Under the pieces are notes generated by a model, which searched no databases, had not been told where the DNA came from, and saw only the letters and a list, made by a program, of their open reading frames with translations. A stretch of DNA of 64,000 bases from Cornus controversa (taxonomy: Eukaryota > Streptophyta > Magnoliopsida > Cornales > Cornaceae). The DNA is taken from assembly GCA_026545225.1 (NCBI GenBank), contig CM048849.1, positions 48,405,836-48,469,835 on the forward strand, in the 5' to 3' direction. The translations under genes and the position numbers were made by a program. Of the stretch, positions 10,117-22,811 are shown piece by piece (position 1 is the stretch's first letter; every line of letters starts with the position of its first letter).

Positions 10117-13100
10117 TCACAACAGGCAATCAAGATATGAATAGTTCCTGCATCGATTGTACTGGAGGAGGCTACCATATGTGCGATCCCACACCCCAAT
10201 GAACAGAGATTCTGTATCGGGGCTGAAAGAGACACCAGAGATCTCCCCAAAAAAATCGATCTCCTGCTCTTTCTCATACCCATTCTTTGCATCATAGACA
10301 TGGACAAAATCAGCAGGCTCAGCCATCGCCATAAACTGTCCATCAGATGTGAAACGAATTGATCTGATGGCTCCTAAATTTCCCTTAAGCACAGCAACAG
10401 ATTTGGATAAGTTCCGAGCATCCCATATTCGGCAAGTCTTGTCCTGGTTCCCAGTGGCAAAGGTGTGACCATCTGGATGCCATGCAGATGCAAATGAGAA
10501 ATCCAAGTGCCCACGTAAAGGCATGACGGTCTACAATTACAAATTTTAAAAGTTAGTTAAAAAAGGTCTCCTTCCCATTCCCCCACTCTGTGTTGGGTGC
10601 AGGAGGTTTTTGGCCAATTCATTATTATGTTTCAAAGATGACTAAATTTACCTTCCCTGTTTGAGAGTCCACCAGTATCCCATCAGGGTTGTCACCAACA
10701 ATGACAACAAGCTTACCATCTGGACTCAGAGAGGTATGCTGTAACAGAAAAAACATCAGACATCAATGCAACTTAGTCAAGTATTTCAAACTTGCAAACC
10801 TCAGGTTGAAATTTGTGGCTTGGATGATATGTAACTCCAGCAACCTACTGGCTGCCATCTGCATGAGCTATTCCACAATTAGCAGGGCAAAAACTTCACC
10901 CTGCCCTAACGATCCATTTTACACACAGTGCACACCTACTGGTACTTAAAATCTGAACTTCCTATCTGCATAAAACTTAAATAAGCCCAATCATGTTTAT
11001 CCTATCTAGGAGAAGCAATTCAATGGACCAGCTGGGCTTGGTCATATACCATTAGCAAAAGTACCACTGGCCTAACCAGCCTGGCCATATTTCTAGTTGT
11101 TACAGCTCTATAAACTCTTATTTCACCTAAGGGGCCTGAACCAATGAGCTTCAACAAAAAAAAAAAAAGGATCTGGCTTACAATTGCCACCACACTAACC
11201 CCATCAAAGAATTATTTTTTTATAAAATATTGTTCAGGCATGGGGAAAAATAAAAACGCTTGCAATGCTACACATACACTTGTGAGGTGTAAAAGGAAAT
11301 TTCTTTTTATTGGGAGTCTGAAGTACATAATCTTTTGGAAGTTAAGACAATAAAATGTCACCATTATTTAACGAGAGACAATCAACAACGGCATCAAAAC
11401 TGGTTCTGCTTGTGTAGCATAACAAGAGGAACAAAGTCATGATGTTATTCACTGTCACTAGGGCATGATCCAGTTATACTGGTGAAAAATACAAGAAGTC
11501 ATCTTTCCTTGTTCCCATCTAGCAGTTTCATATACACGTTAAACTTAACCAATGTTATAATATATCTACCTTCTTATCAAGAAAGGGTTCAATTCTATTG
11601 TTTCAAATAAGCAGTATAACAACTAGAATGTACTTACATTCACCGGCCAAGGATAGCAAAAATGCTTAGAAAGCTGAAATCTCTCCATGTCGAAATCCCT
11701 GACTCCACAGTCATTATTTGAAGCCATGAAATGAACAGCGCCACTGGTAACAGTTTCAATTCAATTAGCACCCAAACTGAAGTCAGAGATAAAAAGTAAA
11801 AAAGAAGAGAGGGAATGAAAAGAAATCAGACCTCGGGCTGTCATAAATGTCAACTGCATTTGTGATTGCGTTATCATCATATGTCGTCCTGGAACAAAAG
11901 CTCACTCCAGGTCGATCCAAATACTGCATTCCACCATGAATTCAATAGATCAGCTACTGTGTAGTACATTTATCCAGAATTATACAATTCAAAATTCAAA
12001 ATGGATATGATACCACAATCACAATCACAACCACAATGCATACAGGTTTAACTAACTGGCCATGTGCCACCACCTTAAGAAAGCACAAAACTATGTTGTA
12101 TTAACAATTAAACCCTCTAACAGCATTTCACTTAATGTAAATAACAAAAAGATAAAGTGAATGTAAATAGATGCATTATGGATAATCAAACCCTCTTAAT
12201 TTCTCAAATTTAGACTACAATAATAATCAAAAGATTAATAAACTTCGAAAGACAAGATATGTTAGAAGTTAAATCTGTTTGTGGTCTTCGCCTCCAAACA
12301 CCACATGTATGCAGAACATACACTCAGTAATGCCATTTTGTAACAGACTTTTTTATTACGTAAATTTTCATTAAAGAAGCGCTCAAAAGGAGGGTGCGCC
12401 CATTTTGTAATATAAACTAAATCACCAAAAGTGAAGTGGTAAACAAAAAATTTCATTAGCAGCGTAGTTTACAAGTAGCAGAAGCCTAAAGGCTTTGAAA
12501 AATAAGAGATCTCCAATTCATTTGCCCAAAAAAAAAAAAAGTGAAAGACATGAGAAGTTTATAGATACATAGTTACTTATAGTATTTCTGTCAGCGCTGC
12601 CGTTTTCTTATTGAAACAGAACCTACCATTACAAAATCAACCTTGTGTTTCATCTGGGATGTATCGCCAAGGAATATGTATATATATAATGCACACACAC
12701 ATACCATTACCAAAGTATGTATATATATAATGCACATAGTTGTTAAATGCTCAAGGCGCACTAAGGCACTAAGGGTTCCTGGAGCCTAAGGCGCGAGGCG
12801 CGGGCCTGACTGAAGTGAGGCGCAAGTTGAATTTTCTAAAAAATATAACATTTGTAGTGAGTGAGTGAAACAATGTAGAACAATTACAATTGAGAGCAAA
12901 TAAAAAGCATATTTATGATAATTAACAACAAATGAAACAGAAAAACAGATTCCAGAGTGAGTGAAACAGGCTTTGCAGGCTGTTCCTCGCGCCTCAGTGC
13001 TTGAGGATCGCCCCTCTATCAAGGCGCCTCGCCTGGGCATACCCTAGGCGCAGAGGTTGCGCCTCACACGCCTTTGACAACTATGGGTTGTAGAGGTAGC

Positions 13101-16100
13101 TAATGGCAGCAGAACTATAATTTTGGCCTATTCAGTTATATTTGGGAATTGGTGGTTGGGATGGTGATCAACAGTGATGGGTTTTATTTCAGATCAGGGT
13201 GATTTTCTGTGTTTGGGGAGTAAATGATGGGTTGAGGGTTCTAGGTTGCAGCCAAAGGTGGTGGTTTTGGGAATGGTGATTTGGGTTGTCAACGGCAGGG
13301 TTTGATGGGTATGGTTGTTATGTGTTGTGGTTTTTTCAGGGTTGTCGGCTATTACAGTGGCAGAGGAAGGTAATGAAGACGTGACAACTAGGGTTAGGGT
13401 TTTGTGGATGGTTGTGATGGAAGGTTGCAGTTAAAGTTTAGGGTTCGTGATTGGTGACTGGAATTGGTGGTATAGGGTTGTGCGAAGAAGGTTTGATGAT
13501 GGTTGGTTCTGACTCTATGGTTTGGGTAAAAGTCTCAGTTGATGAACAGTAACCAACGAGAAGATTGCAGTGAACAGTTTGTGAATACTTACAATCAAAA
13601 ACTTTGAATCTTTTGCTCTGATACCAATTGATGCGGGACAGGTAGGGGCGCTTTGATATCAAAATATATTGAGAAGAAGAAAGAGAATGAGAGAGAAGAA
13701 GAAGATTAGGGGAGAAGAAGAAGAAGCAGGAGGAAGGAGCATGTAATCTCAATAATATTCAACATTCAATCATCAAAAAGTACCTTTCACAATGCATGAA
13801 CCAATATATAAATAAGCAGCAAGGAAACCCTAATCAAATCCTACTACTAAAAATAAAACCCTAAAATATTAAATAATGAAAATATCCCTAAAATAAAAAC
13901 ATTACTAATATAATAATAATATTAAATAAATATTATCCCTAATTTTCTATCTTTGCCCCTTCTCCAGAAATAAAGGCAAAGCACGAGCAACTCATGCATG
14001 CGAATCATAACTCGTCCTTCATCAACTTTACATGCCAAAAAGTTTGCTAAGGAGACAAACCACCCTCAGGCTATATGAAGATACAGTAATGTTAGTTTCC
14101 GTATACTTTGTGCTTACATAGGTTGCAACCCCCTTCGTGCTCTTAAAGTAATCTTATTTATCAATACAATGATGTTGACAATAATATAATAGTAGTAAGT
14201 CATAAAAATAGTGAATTATTCTTCTAACACACCTTAAAAAAAATACGACTATATTTTGCGAAACCCTGCTATTGGATTAAATGTTTCCCTTGTGCTTTTG
14301 ATGCATGTTAAATATCAAGACGATTGGAGATTGAAAGCACTTAAAATTTCCATTCTAACTTTTTACTGAATGAGCATGACATTTGTGGATGTAAATAACT
14401 ACTCATATCCAATCAACTTGATAGTTAGAATGCACAATGGGAAAGGAATAAATGTAAGACAATAGTGAGATTTATGACAATCAGAGCAAGTTAGTGATAG
14501 TTGCATTGATATAATACTACATTCAGATATAATACTACATCCAGTGTAACTGTGCAAGTAAAAATAAAGTCACCTTGCAAATAAGCTCTCCCTGAAATCC
14601 TCCAGCAATCAACAAATTGTCTCGGACTGCGAGAGTACTGACTTGTGTCTGAGTAAATCCTTCCAGGAGACTTCCAGGGTGTTTCTAACAGATAAAAAAT
14701 AAAATAAGTCCGGAAATGCAAATTCCAGAAAATGAGAATTATAAATTCATAAAATTTCAAAAGCATAAACACAAAAGTGCTGATAGCTATCATTGTGAAA
14801 AATGTGCACCTCACGTGGTGCAACATGGCCGGAAACATCAAGAACTTCAGTTTTCTTGCTGCTTAAAGAAGACCAGTGGATGATTTTGAAATGTGACATG
14901 AGGTAGACGTCATGCTTCGATGTAGACCAAACCAGATTCCTCAACTACAATGCCAAACAATAGTACTTTTGTAAGAAATACTTATATTTTTTTCTATAAG
15001 GCCAACTATGCAACACTGTAATAACTTAGAAGGACTGCGCAATCATCCCCCAAAAACTATTCAAACATAGAAAGGAAAAAGAAAAGGAAACAAACAAACA
15101 AAAAAAATTACCCTTGAAGCAAACACAAGTTGAAGTTTTTATTTTTGATAATAATATATTGAATTACTTCTTTCTAAAGAACAATGATGTTCAGAAAAAC
15201 ATATGCTACAAAGCTTCATATGCAAAGATAGACGGTGCTGAGCTTGCATTTGATGTTTGTCATTTTTTATTCAGCCTAATCCACCCATGCCCACCTGTAC
15301 ATAGGGTACAAATGCATCAAGTACATAAATAAAATAAGTTTGGCCCTAGATAGAGTTTAATGGACAGATGGGTTATAAGTGTGGGCTAGGGGGAATTAAG
15401 CAACCCTCCATCCAATTAACTTTCTTTTACTCTCTACAATCGCCTAAGTTCATCAGTGTTGCAGTACCATGTCTAATCCACTCCAATCTGGTTGAAAAGG
15501 GAGGGTAATTAATGTTTCTAAAGGCCAACCCCTCAACAACCCTCCAGACATCATAAGCAAAAATTCATCTAATCAAAAAATTGAAACATTGAAAGTTAGC
15601 TCGATCATTCCCAACCTCAATAACAAACCCTGAAGTCATGGCACAGGTGCTTATATAACAAAAAAGGAGATCAAAGCACTTCATTCCCTCCTCTAAAGAA
15701 CCCTTAACGAGATTGAAGATGCAATCAAATGCAACCATATTGAACTCATCTGAAGCTTCTAAATGGCTTCAATCAATGCCACAATGGTCATTTATTGAAC
15801 CAGAGAAATATAGCGAATTGGACTTCAAAGATGATAACCTTTGATTGGGGAGGGACAGCATTTAGCAAAATACTGAGGCTCATTGCTAGTGTTTTTCCAT
15901 GTGCAGAAACTTACATCAGCACCATTCGAATTTGATAGTACACCATTCATAGACTCAACAAAATGAAACAAGGCAGATATCATAAGAGTTTTAACTATAG
16001 TGTGCCTAGAATTTACAGATGGAACACTCCCATTCTGCAGAATTCTTTGCTCATCATTCAAGGCACACCTAGTATTTGACACTAATTAAGTATTCAAATA

Positions 16101-16940
16101 ACATGTATTAAGTCTTTAACACTAGTAAATACATTAAAAGCTGTAGATTAAGAAAGAAAGTAAAATATCATGGAGATGAGGAAAAGAAGTGTCATATCAT
16201 GTACTATCTAGATACCTGTTAACTTGAAAAGCTGTTATACATAAACTAATGCGACGATTACATAAAAGCATGATTCAAGTTAAAATCATCTTACTTGAAA
16301 ATGAAGGATTGTTGACTTCACTGATCTCGTGTTCTGCCAGAATTCATAATATACACCACCTTTCTTTGTGGGCTTGCATTCCTGTGAACAAATAACGAGG
16401 GAAATGAACAGTGTGGAAAAGAGCATAACATTGCAACCATCTGATAGCACCAAAACCATAACTCAATATTACCTTCTCCGAACCTTCTCCTGATTGAGGT
16501 ACGTTTTCATAGTTCTTATACTGCTCTAGCCTAGTTTGTCTATACTTCTCACGGGAGATGCTAAGCCTCTCCCAAGGAATTCCCTGAATATCCTTTCCTC
16601 CCCTAGCCTCTGCAGCAGAAGTATCGGTTATCTTATTGTCCTACACCAAACAAACAAAAAAATGTCAAATATAAACTATTAAACAATCTTCCGTTTGCTT
16701 TATTCTTAAATCATGCAAGAGTACCAAAAAACATAACATGACCAAACAACTGCATTAAGACCAACAATAAAACATATAGGTACAGTTTGGAGCAGAAATG
16801 AAACAAACCAAGTGGTCATATTCTTCGTCATCTGAATCTGAGTCACCCATTACTCTACCACGGAAATATATTTCATCATCTACTTCTCCCATTTCATAGT
16901 CATCTGCTACATTATCCATTTCGTCACCTTGGAAGGCCAT
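10117..16940 (-). CDS. WD40-repeat protein, C2A9.03-like family
   Basis: Nine coding exons, each with matching splice phase: 16809-16940, 16473-16640, 16295-16381, 14810-14944, 14574-14684, 11832-11923, 11638-11743, 10652-10738 and 10117-10530, giving 443 residues. The N-terminus is acidic (about 1-44, including GDSDSDDEEYDHL). Next come the family segments IPWERLSISREKYRQTRLEQ and YYEFWQNTRSVKSTILHFQ. The beta-propeller follows: GGFQGELICK, a segment containing SNNDCGVRDFDMERF, SPDGKLVVIVGDNPDG, and a clear WD repeat with G313-H314 and IWD ending at residue 343. The C-terminus GVWDRTYGSLLQYNR is typical of plant proteins annotated as uncharacterised WD repeat-containing protein C2A9.03-like. 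The role is presumably a scaffold; no enzyme activity is expected. Intron 11924-14573 contains a GGCGC-ended element and a Gypsy remnant. The neighbour upstream diverges. Confidence 0.92.
12735..13085. mobile_element. Small GGCGC-rich inverted-repeat element, copy 1
   Basis: The left end reads CATAGTTGTTAAATGCTCAA and the right end, inverted, CATAGTTGTCAAAGGCG; both ends continue into GGCGC-rich sequence (AAGGCGCGAGGCGCGGGCC on the left, CTAGGCGCAGAGGTTGCGCC on the right). The AT-rich interior has no coding capacity. The larger element at 25949-27139 shares both ends. No target duplication could be read here. A non-autonomous DNA transposon in an intron of the WD40 gene; superfamily uncertain. 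Confidence 0.65.
13090..14024 (-). mobile_element. Ty3/Gypsy remnant: one LTR, primer site and leader
   Basis: An LTR-like block at 13629-14024 begins TGATGCGGG and ends CTTCATCA. Immediately inside it, at 13615-13626, is GCTCTGATACCA, the complement of the classic initiator-tRNA-Met primer site TGGTATCAGAGC. The 13090-13614 part is a G-rich leader resembling that of the element at 27397-34817. No coding part and no second LTR are present, so it is a broken fragment. It lies in an intron of the WD40 gene, minus orientation. Age not measurable from one LTR. Confidence 0.7.
14025..16294. other. WD40 gene introns without recognised elements
   Basis: Apart from exons 4 and 5 (14810-14944 and 14574-14684), this stretch is intronic, AT-rich, and shows no repeat end, tRNA-like box or extra exon that I can support. 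The 1.35-kb intron 14945-16294 has only scattered short open frames. Confidence 0.5.
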
Positions 16941-17054
16941 TTTGACCTGCAGCGACTTTTACCTGGACCAACATCAATTTGAAGTTTAACTTATTGAATA
17001 ATTAGAAAAAATGAAAAAAATTAATTCGCCTCATAAGAAAAAATCATACAAACC

Positions 17055-17116
<62 letters not shown>

Positions 17117-17880
17117 AAACTCATGGTGTTCGCACAGTAATATGCAAATTTTAGTTCTAACCTCAGACATATGAGAAAAATGATGTCAGATGAACAAAAC
17201 CCTCAAACATACAGAGGTGAAAATGACACAAAGATTAAAAGTAAAACACAAGACCTGTAGAAACAGATCATCACAACAGTTAAATTTTCTATGCTTAAAC
17301 CAAAGTCCACAAGTCCTAGAGGAAACAAAAAGTTAAGCAACGAGGGTTTCATAGTTTGGCAAGCACGCCGAAAAATAAATCAGAATATTGAGACGATACA
17401 TTCAATACCTTGGCAATCACAAACAAAAAATCTAACAAAAATAAAGTAACCAATAAGAAGAACATCCATCGAACATGAAAACCCAATACTAGGATTAATT
17501 CGAAAATATTAAAAATACTTGAATTTGTTTTCCTTTTCACCCTAAAAAGCAAGCATCAAAATTCAAAAACCCTAAAATAGCAAACAGAGAACAAAATAAT
17601 TGAATACGTAACAAAATCAAGATGAATAAGAGTTCACAGACGCAAAAATGATAGATCTTTTTGAAGGGTCGTGATTTCTGACCTTGTTTTGTGGCTTTGC
17701 TTAATCAACCTACAAGAATAGGATCGAAGATTCAATCGACCAGTTCGTCAGATCTCTCCTTTAAAAAGTAAAAATTCGATTTTTCAAATTCGATCGACCA
17801 AATCGGTTTTACAATTTTCCTATTTTGAGAGTCCGGCGATCCAGTGTTTGGTCAATCACAGGCCGAAAATGTATATATAA
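16941..17880 (-). promoter_or_regulatory. WD40 gene 5-prime leader, leader intron and core promoter
   Basis: On the minus strand a leader exon probably ends at 17683 before the donor GTCAGA, and the acceptor CTGCAG lies about 10 bases before the ATG at 16940, implying a leader intron of about 730 bases. That intron carries a (TA)n(GA)n tract at 17059-17116. A TATATATA box on the minus strand near 17870-17880 would place initiation close to 17840. These are sequence-based predictions. Confidence 0.45.
17059..17116. repeat. (TA)n(GA)n microsatellite
   Basis: About 17 TA units run directly into about 12 GA units in the predicted leader intron of the WD40 gene. Confidence 0.9.
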
Positions 17881-18469
17881 ATATATATAATATAATTGAT
17901 AGCATATAAATATACTTTTGTGTATATATATTCAGAAGAATAGAAGGATAGTTGCTAACTTGCTATGGTTTCTGCAACGTCGCTCCCAACAGATGTGAGA
18001 ATCGGAAACCGACAGATTAGGAAAACGCCGTATAGATCATTTCCTACAAGACTAAATTAGTTAATACAACTTTTTTAACCGTGTTTGGTTAGAGGGAAAG
18101 TTATGGAGTTAAAAAAAATCAAGAGGTTGAGAAGAAAAAAATTGAAAATTTTTAAGAAAATAAACTCCAATATAATTTTCTTTTATTTTTTTTTACAAAA
18201 AAATATAGAAAAGTTTTATAAAATATTAATAACAATTTTTCCATTAATATCTATTTCTATATTTATATCTCTACTACTGTTATTAAAGGAAGGTCATATT
18301 CATAATTTTTTTTATATAGTCTCTCCTCTTATAAGAAATGTCTAACTCTAATTTCACACGTGAATGATTATTTTTTTTAAATTACACAACTACTGATATT
18401 TCCTATGTTTTTAATCTTTAATCTTTTCGGTCTACTTTGATATGATAAAAAAAGTTAAGTATCCAAATA

Positions 18470-19015
18470 AACTATTTCTTTTAAATAAATTATCTTTTTT
18501 GATGGGACTTAAAAAAAATCATTTATGTTAATAAATTATTTCTTTTGACATGACTCAAAAAAAATTATCTTTATTAAATAAATTATATTTTTTGATAGAA
18601 TCGAAAAAAAGACCCAAAAAAAGTAATTTCTATGGAATAAATTATCTATTTTGACATGACTTAAAAAAAACACGATACAACAAATTTAAAGGACTCAAAA
18701 AAAATGTTATCTCTAATGAATAAATTATCTCTTTTGTCACGGCCAAAAAAAAAAACTATGCAAAAAAATTAAAGGACCCCAAAAAAATATTATTTATGTT
18801 GAATAAATTATCTCATTGACATCACCCCAAAAAAATTATCTTTATAGAATAAATAATCTATTTTGATATGACCCAAAAAAAAGTTCTCTTTTGACCATAC
18901 CCAAAAAAAGTACAAAAAATAATGTTATCTCTGTTGAATAAATTATTTATTTTAATAAAAAAAATATAAAAAAAAAGGATCCAAGAAAATAGTTATATCT
19001 GTTGACCCCAAAAAA
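18470..19015. repeat. Degenerate AT-rich minisatellite, unit ~50-65 bp
   Basis: Eight or nine diverged units built from GAATAAATTATCTNTTTTGA, then a CATGACCCAAAAAAA-like segment, then TTATCTNTATTG. Unit length drifts with the A runs. No coding capacity. It lies between the divergent WD40 and histidine phosphatase genes, upstream of both. Confidence 0.75.
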
Positions 19016-19956
19016 ATAGTACTAAAGAAAGTAAATAAGGTAAAAATAGTTAAAGTTTATAGTATAAAGGATGGTTATGATATTATAAAATAAGAGATAA
19101 TGCATTAATGAATTTAAAAGCCTTCTTGTCTTTTTATTTCTTGTATCTTTATTTTTTAAACGAAAAGATAGATAGAGTGCAATTTAAAAAAAAAAGAGTG
19201 TGCATATAGCCTCCCTTATTAAAAGTACAAAAAGTTTCCAATCATTTTTATTTTTTTATAATATTATTTATTACAATAAATATATAAGAACATAATCTTC
19301 ATTGCAGTCTTAAACAACAAGTAGTTTTTTCTAATTCTATTTCTTCTTTCATACTTCATACTAGCACAAACTATTTCATCCCTAAAATATTGAATTTTGG
19401 TAATTTGCATAATAATTTTAATTAAATTTATAAATTACTTTTCATTATAAAATTATAAATCATTTCTCATCACGTGCATCACATATGCGTTTTCACTAGC
19501 ATAATAAAATGCACGTTTCACTTCAGTTTTCTTTTGCGGTTTTATTTTCACTTTCTAATATAAAATTCATTTTTTTTTCTTTTTGAAAGTTTTAACCAAA
19601 AAGGCATATACAATCACCCATAATATTGTCCTTAAGCGACTCGGACTCTCAATCTCTCCTTTAAAGAAAAAGAGATCATACCTGACTAATGGCATAATGG
19701 TATGGAGCTTTCGAGTTATTAAAAGAACTATATTATATATAACACAAAAATTAAAATTATTCTAAATAGTAAAATTGTAACATGTAAATTGAAATTACTT
19801 TAATCAAAGGTTGTAGCCTAGTGATATTTTAAGTCTTCTTTTAAAATAGAGTGATGATACATATTCTGAATTCGGACTATACCCAAAAAAAATTATGTAA
19901 AATGAGGTCTAACCATCCATATCTTGTAGTGTGCAAGCCTATCTCATTTAAATTTA

Positions 19957-20224
19957 GGATAAAATACACTGACCTTCCCTTAAATTTGGTCTAATTACAC
20001 GCATATGCTATATTTATAAAATAGTTACACTCACCTTCCTTTAATACGTTGAAATGATCATTATACTCTCATTATTTAAAAATAATTATTTCTTACCATT
20101 TAAATGGGTTGGAGGATATTTTAGTTAATATTTGAACAAGAAAAAAGTGAGCATAACTTTTTTTATAAATATAACGCTAGTATGTGATTAGGGTAAACCA
20201 CGAGAATATCAGTGTATTTTATCC
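19957..20224. mobile_element. PIF/Harbinger-type MITE, 268 bp
   Basis: A perfect 16-base inverted repeat, GGATAAAATACACTGA at the left and its complement at the right, is flanked on both sides by TTA (19954-19956 and 20225-20227). A three-base TTA target duplication is the mark of PIF/Harbinger elements and their MITEs. The interior is non-coding. Confidence 0.85.
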
Positions 20225-20227
20225 TTA

Positions 20228-21984
20228 AATTTGTTTGTGTCAACTGTTAATAGTAAATACAACATGGTCACTGTTGGTTGTGTGTGTTTCCGTGCCTCTT
20301 TTGGGATGTAAACAAAAGTTTGATGTGAAAATGAAGCCTTCATTATATATGAGTGAAGGTTAGATGAAAAAGAAGAGACAGAGAAATGAGAAGTGTGGGG
20401 GTGGGGTTTGTCCCCTTCTCAAAAAGGTAAAGACACCCTCCATGATCAAGAAAAACAAATCATCACTGGCTTGTATGGATTATCAATAGTGAATGGCTAG
20501 TTTGGTTAAAATGATTTTTGAGTATGAAATTGTGCTTGTGAGGAAGGAATAGTACACGGGAATAAAAATGTACGGGTGTATGTATAATATGATTACTTGG
20601 TAATGTTGTTTATATTTTAGTACGATTTTTATGTAACATATTAAATCGAGCTGGAATACCGTTAACAGGGGTTGAAACACGATTATTTTGAGATTGTAAC
20701 AAAGTCGAAAATAATAGCATTGCATCTTTAAAATAATCGTGTTGTAGTCTCCACTACAACACATTAAACTGAGGTGCAACACTATTATTTCGAGGCTTAA
20801 ATTAATATTGTTGCATTTCAATTTAATGTGTTTTGGATGTGTACAGTACACTATAATAGTAAAAAGTGTACCACTGAAAATTCAATTAAAAAATTATAAT
20901 GTAGTAATCATCATTACTTTTATCTTAATTTCATATGAATGGAGTCATTAATGTCGTAATGATAATCGAAAAATATTTTCTTAGCTTTGACTTTACTTCG
21001 TCTGCATATATGTTTACATGAGTTGGTAATTTTGAAACTTTAATAATGGAATTGTATAAAATCATAGTGAGAAAGGGTTTCTCTTTTTAAATTTGTGAAA
21101 CTTGGTTTTGGGAAAATAGGGAATATTATAAGTTTTGGGTCAAAAAACTTATTGCCCATTTTTGATACTTTTTCTAACACATTTTTCTTGAAAATGGGCA
21201 TCACTGTCATTTTACCTCGTTATTTAACTAAAAGAAGAAAGTCCAGCATTTTATTTTTTTTATTTATTTATTTTTCCAAAATAGTTATATGTCAAAAACA
21301 TAGTTAAGAGGGATTATGTGACAAAAAAAAAAAAAAATAGTACAAGAGAGTTAAGTGTAATTAAACTAAGCTTTATAATATATATGATATAGAATTTGAA
21401 TATAACTTATATTATCTTAATATAACTTTGATGTGCATTTGAATATAAGATGTATACACACATATATATTAATTATTCTATAGTATATGAATTATTTTTC
21501 ATATAACTCTATTGATTTATCCAAAAGAAAAAACATGTTTTAGTACTAAAAAAGACATTTTTTGTCAAAATAAAACACCCAACTTGTATACAATAAAACT
21601 AATATATATATATATTCAAAAGCACATTCAAACCTTTTCAAATAATATAACTTATATATTATAAAATTATTACATACATAAAACTTACATATATTATAAA
21701 ATAATATATGTGTGTATATGACTCATATGCATTTGTTTTACCCATCAAAGTCAAATTTATTATGGGTGACACAACAAAAAAACTAGAAACGTGAACTTAT
21801 CGAATCCAATCGAGCTAATTGAATCATGCGATTTTGTCCAACTTTGCTACCATTGGATTTGATCCGAGTTCTAAGAATAGAGAATTGTTAGTTAGCCTTT
21901 TGATTATCAATTTCTCAGCCACGTCATCTCATTCAGAAATTATCAAAGAGAATATATCATTTTTTAAATTTAAATGAGAAACGA
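20228..21984. other. Intergenic AT-rich region, no gene seen
   Basis: The interval 20500-20870 has several short inverted motifs around GTTGCA, ACAACAC and TTAAATTAATATTG and may be a worn foldback element, but I could not pair its ends. The rest is AT-rich with TA runs near 21600 and 21470. No supportable exon on either strand. Confidence 0.4.
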
Positions 21985-22476
21985 TTGTCCTTTTACACTC
22001 ACTCTACTGATTGGTGAAAAGTGAAAATCAAAAATTAATTATTTTTGTGTAATAAATGTCTTATTTTATCATCAATTAGTATACCTTTGTAATTTGAAAA
22101 TATTTATATTAGTGTCATCGAGTAAAACTATGATGTTCATAAGTGATTTTTTAATTTTTTTTAAACAATAAAATTGTATATTAATCCATATACTTATTAT
22201 AATCATTTTTTATATAAATTTTTAAAATTTGTAATTAATGGGTATATAAAATATGTTAGGAATCTTGGTTTTCAATTTAATTAAAGAATAATTTTTTAAA
22301 AAAAATTAAAAAATTACTTATGAACATCATAATTTTACTTGATGGTACTAATATAAATACTTTAAAAGCATAAGGACATACTTATTAATGACAAAATATG
22401 ATATTTATTACACAAATATAATTAATTATTAATTTTTATTTTTCACTAATTAATAAAACGAGTGTAAAATGAAAGT
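21985..22476. mobile_element. Foldback MITE with ~195-bp arms
   Basis: The left arm from TTTTACACTCACTCTACTGA and the right arm ending in ACGAGTGTAAAA are inverted copies at about 85 percent identity by eye. Shared blocks include TGTGTAATAAAT, ATATTTATATTAGT and ATGATGTTCATAAGT. A loop of about 60-80 bases separates them. It ends about 330 bases upstream of the histidine phosphatase start codon, so it could affect that promoter. Superfamily not resolved. Confidence 0.8.
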
Positions 22477-22762
22477 CGCTTAACCAACTGCCTACCTAGC
22501 ACTCCTCAATTTAATTAGTCACCTGACTCGTTGACTTTAGAAGATGGAGTCAATAGCACTTGGCAAAACTTTGGTAACGAGATCGGTTCATTTGGAGCAC
22601 CACCCGGTTCTTCAACTCACGTGTGAAAACGTGCACGAACGAAGAACAGTAGTGTAAACCGTACACTAGTACAAGACAAGACTAGAGGATGAAACTGAAA
22701 AAACAAAGATGATGAAGCGGTGAGCTGAACTGTGAACTGAGAACCGTGTGGCTCGTCGGCGT

Positions 22763-22789
22763 TCAATATATAAATATATATATATATTC
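22763..22789 (+). promoter_or_regulatory. TATA-rich core promoter of the histidine phosphatase gene
   Basis: The TATAAATATATATATATA run ends 23 bases before the ATG at 22812. If used as a TATA box, the leader would be very short, so transcription may start further upstream instead. Assignment by position only. Confidence 0.3.
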
Positions 22790-22811
22790 TTCTCACCATC
22801 ATCACCGCGCC

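Noticed and set aside
18470-19015. Possible CRISPR-like array
   Set aside because: Units drift in sequence and length with no unique spacers, and this is a plant nuclear sequence; it is an AT minisatellite.
20483-20851. 122-codon minus-strand open frame
   Set aside because: AT-rich intergenic sequence with short inverted motifs; the peptide is hydrophobic low complexity without recognisable domains.
22746-22811. Alternative upstream start for the histidine phosphatase
   Set aside because: The extension is encoded by TATA and CAT repeats of the promoter and spoils the transit-peptide-like N-terminus.
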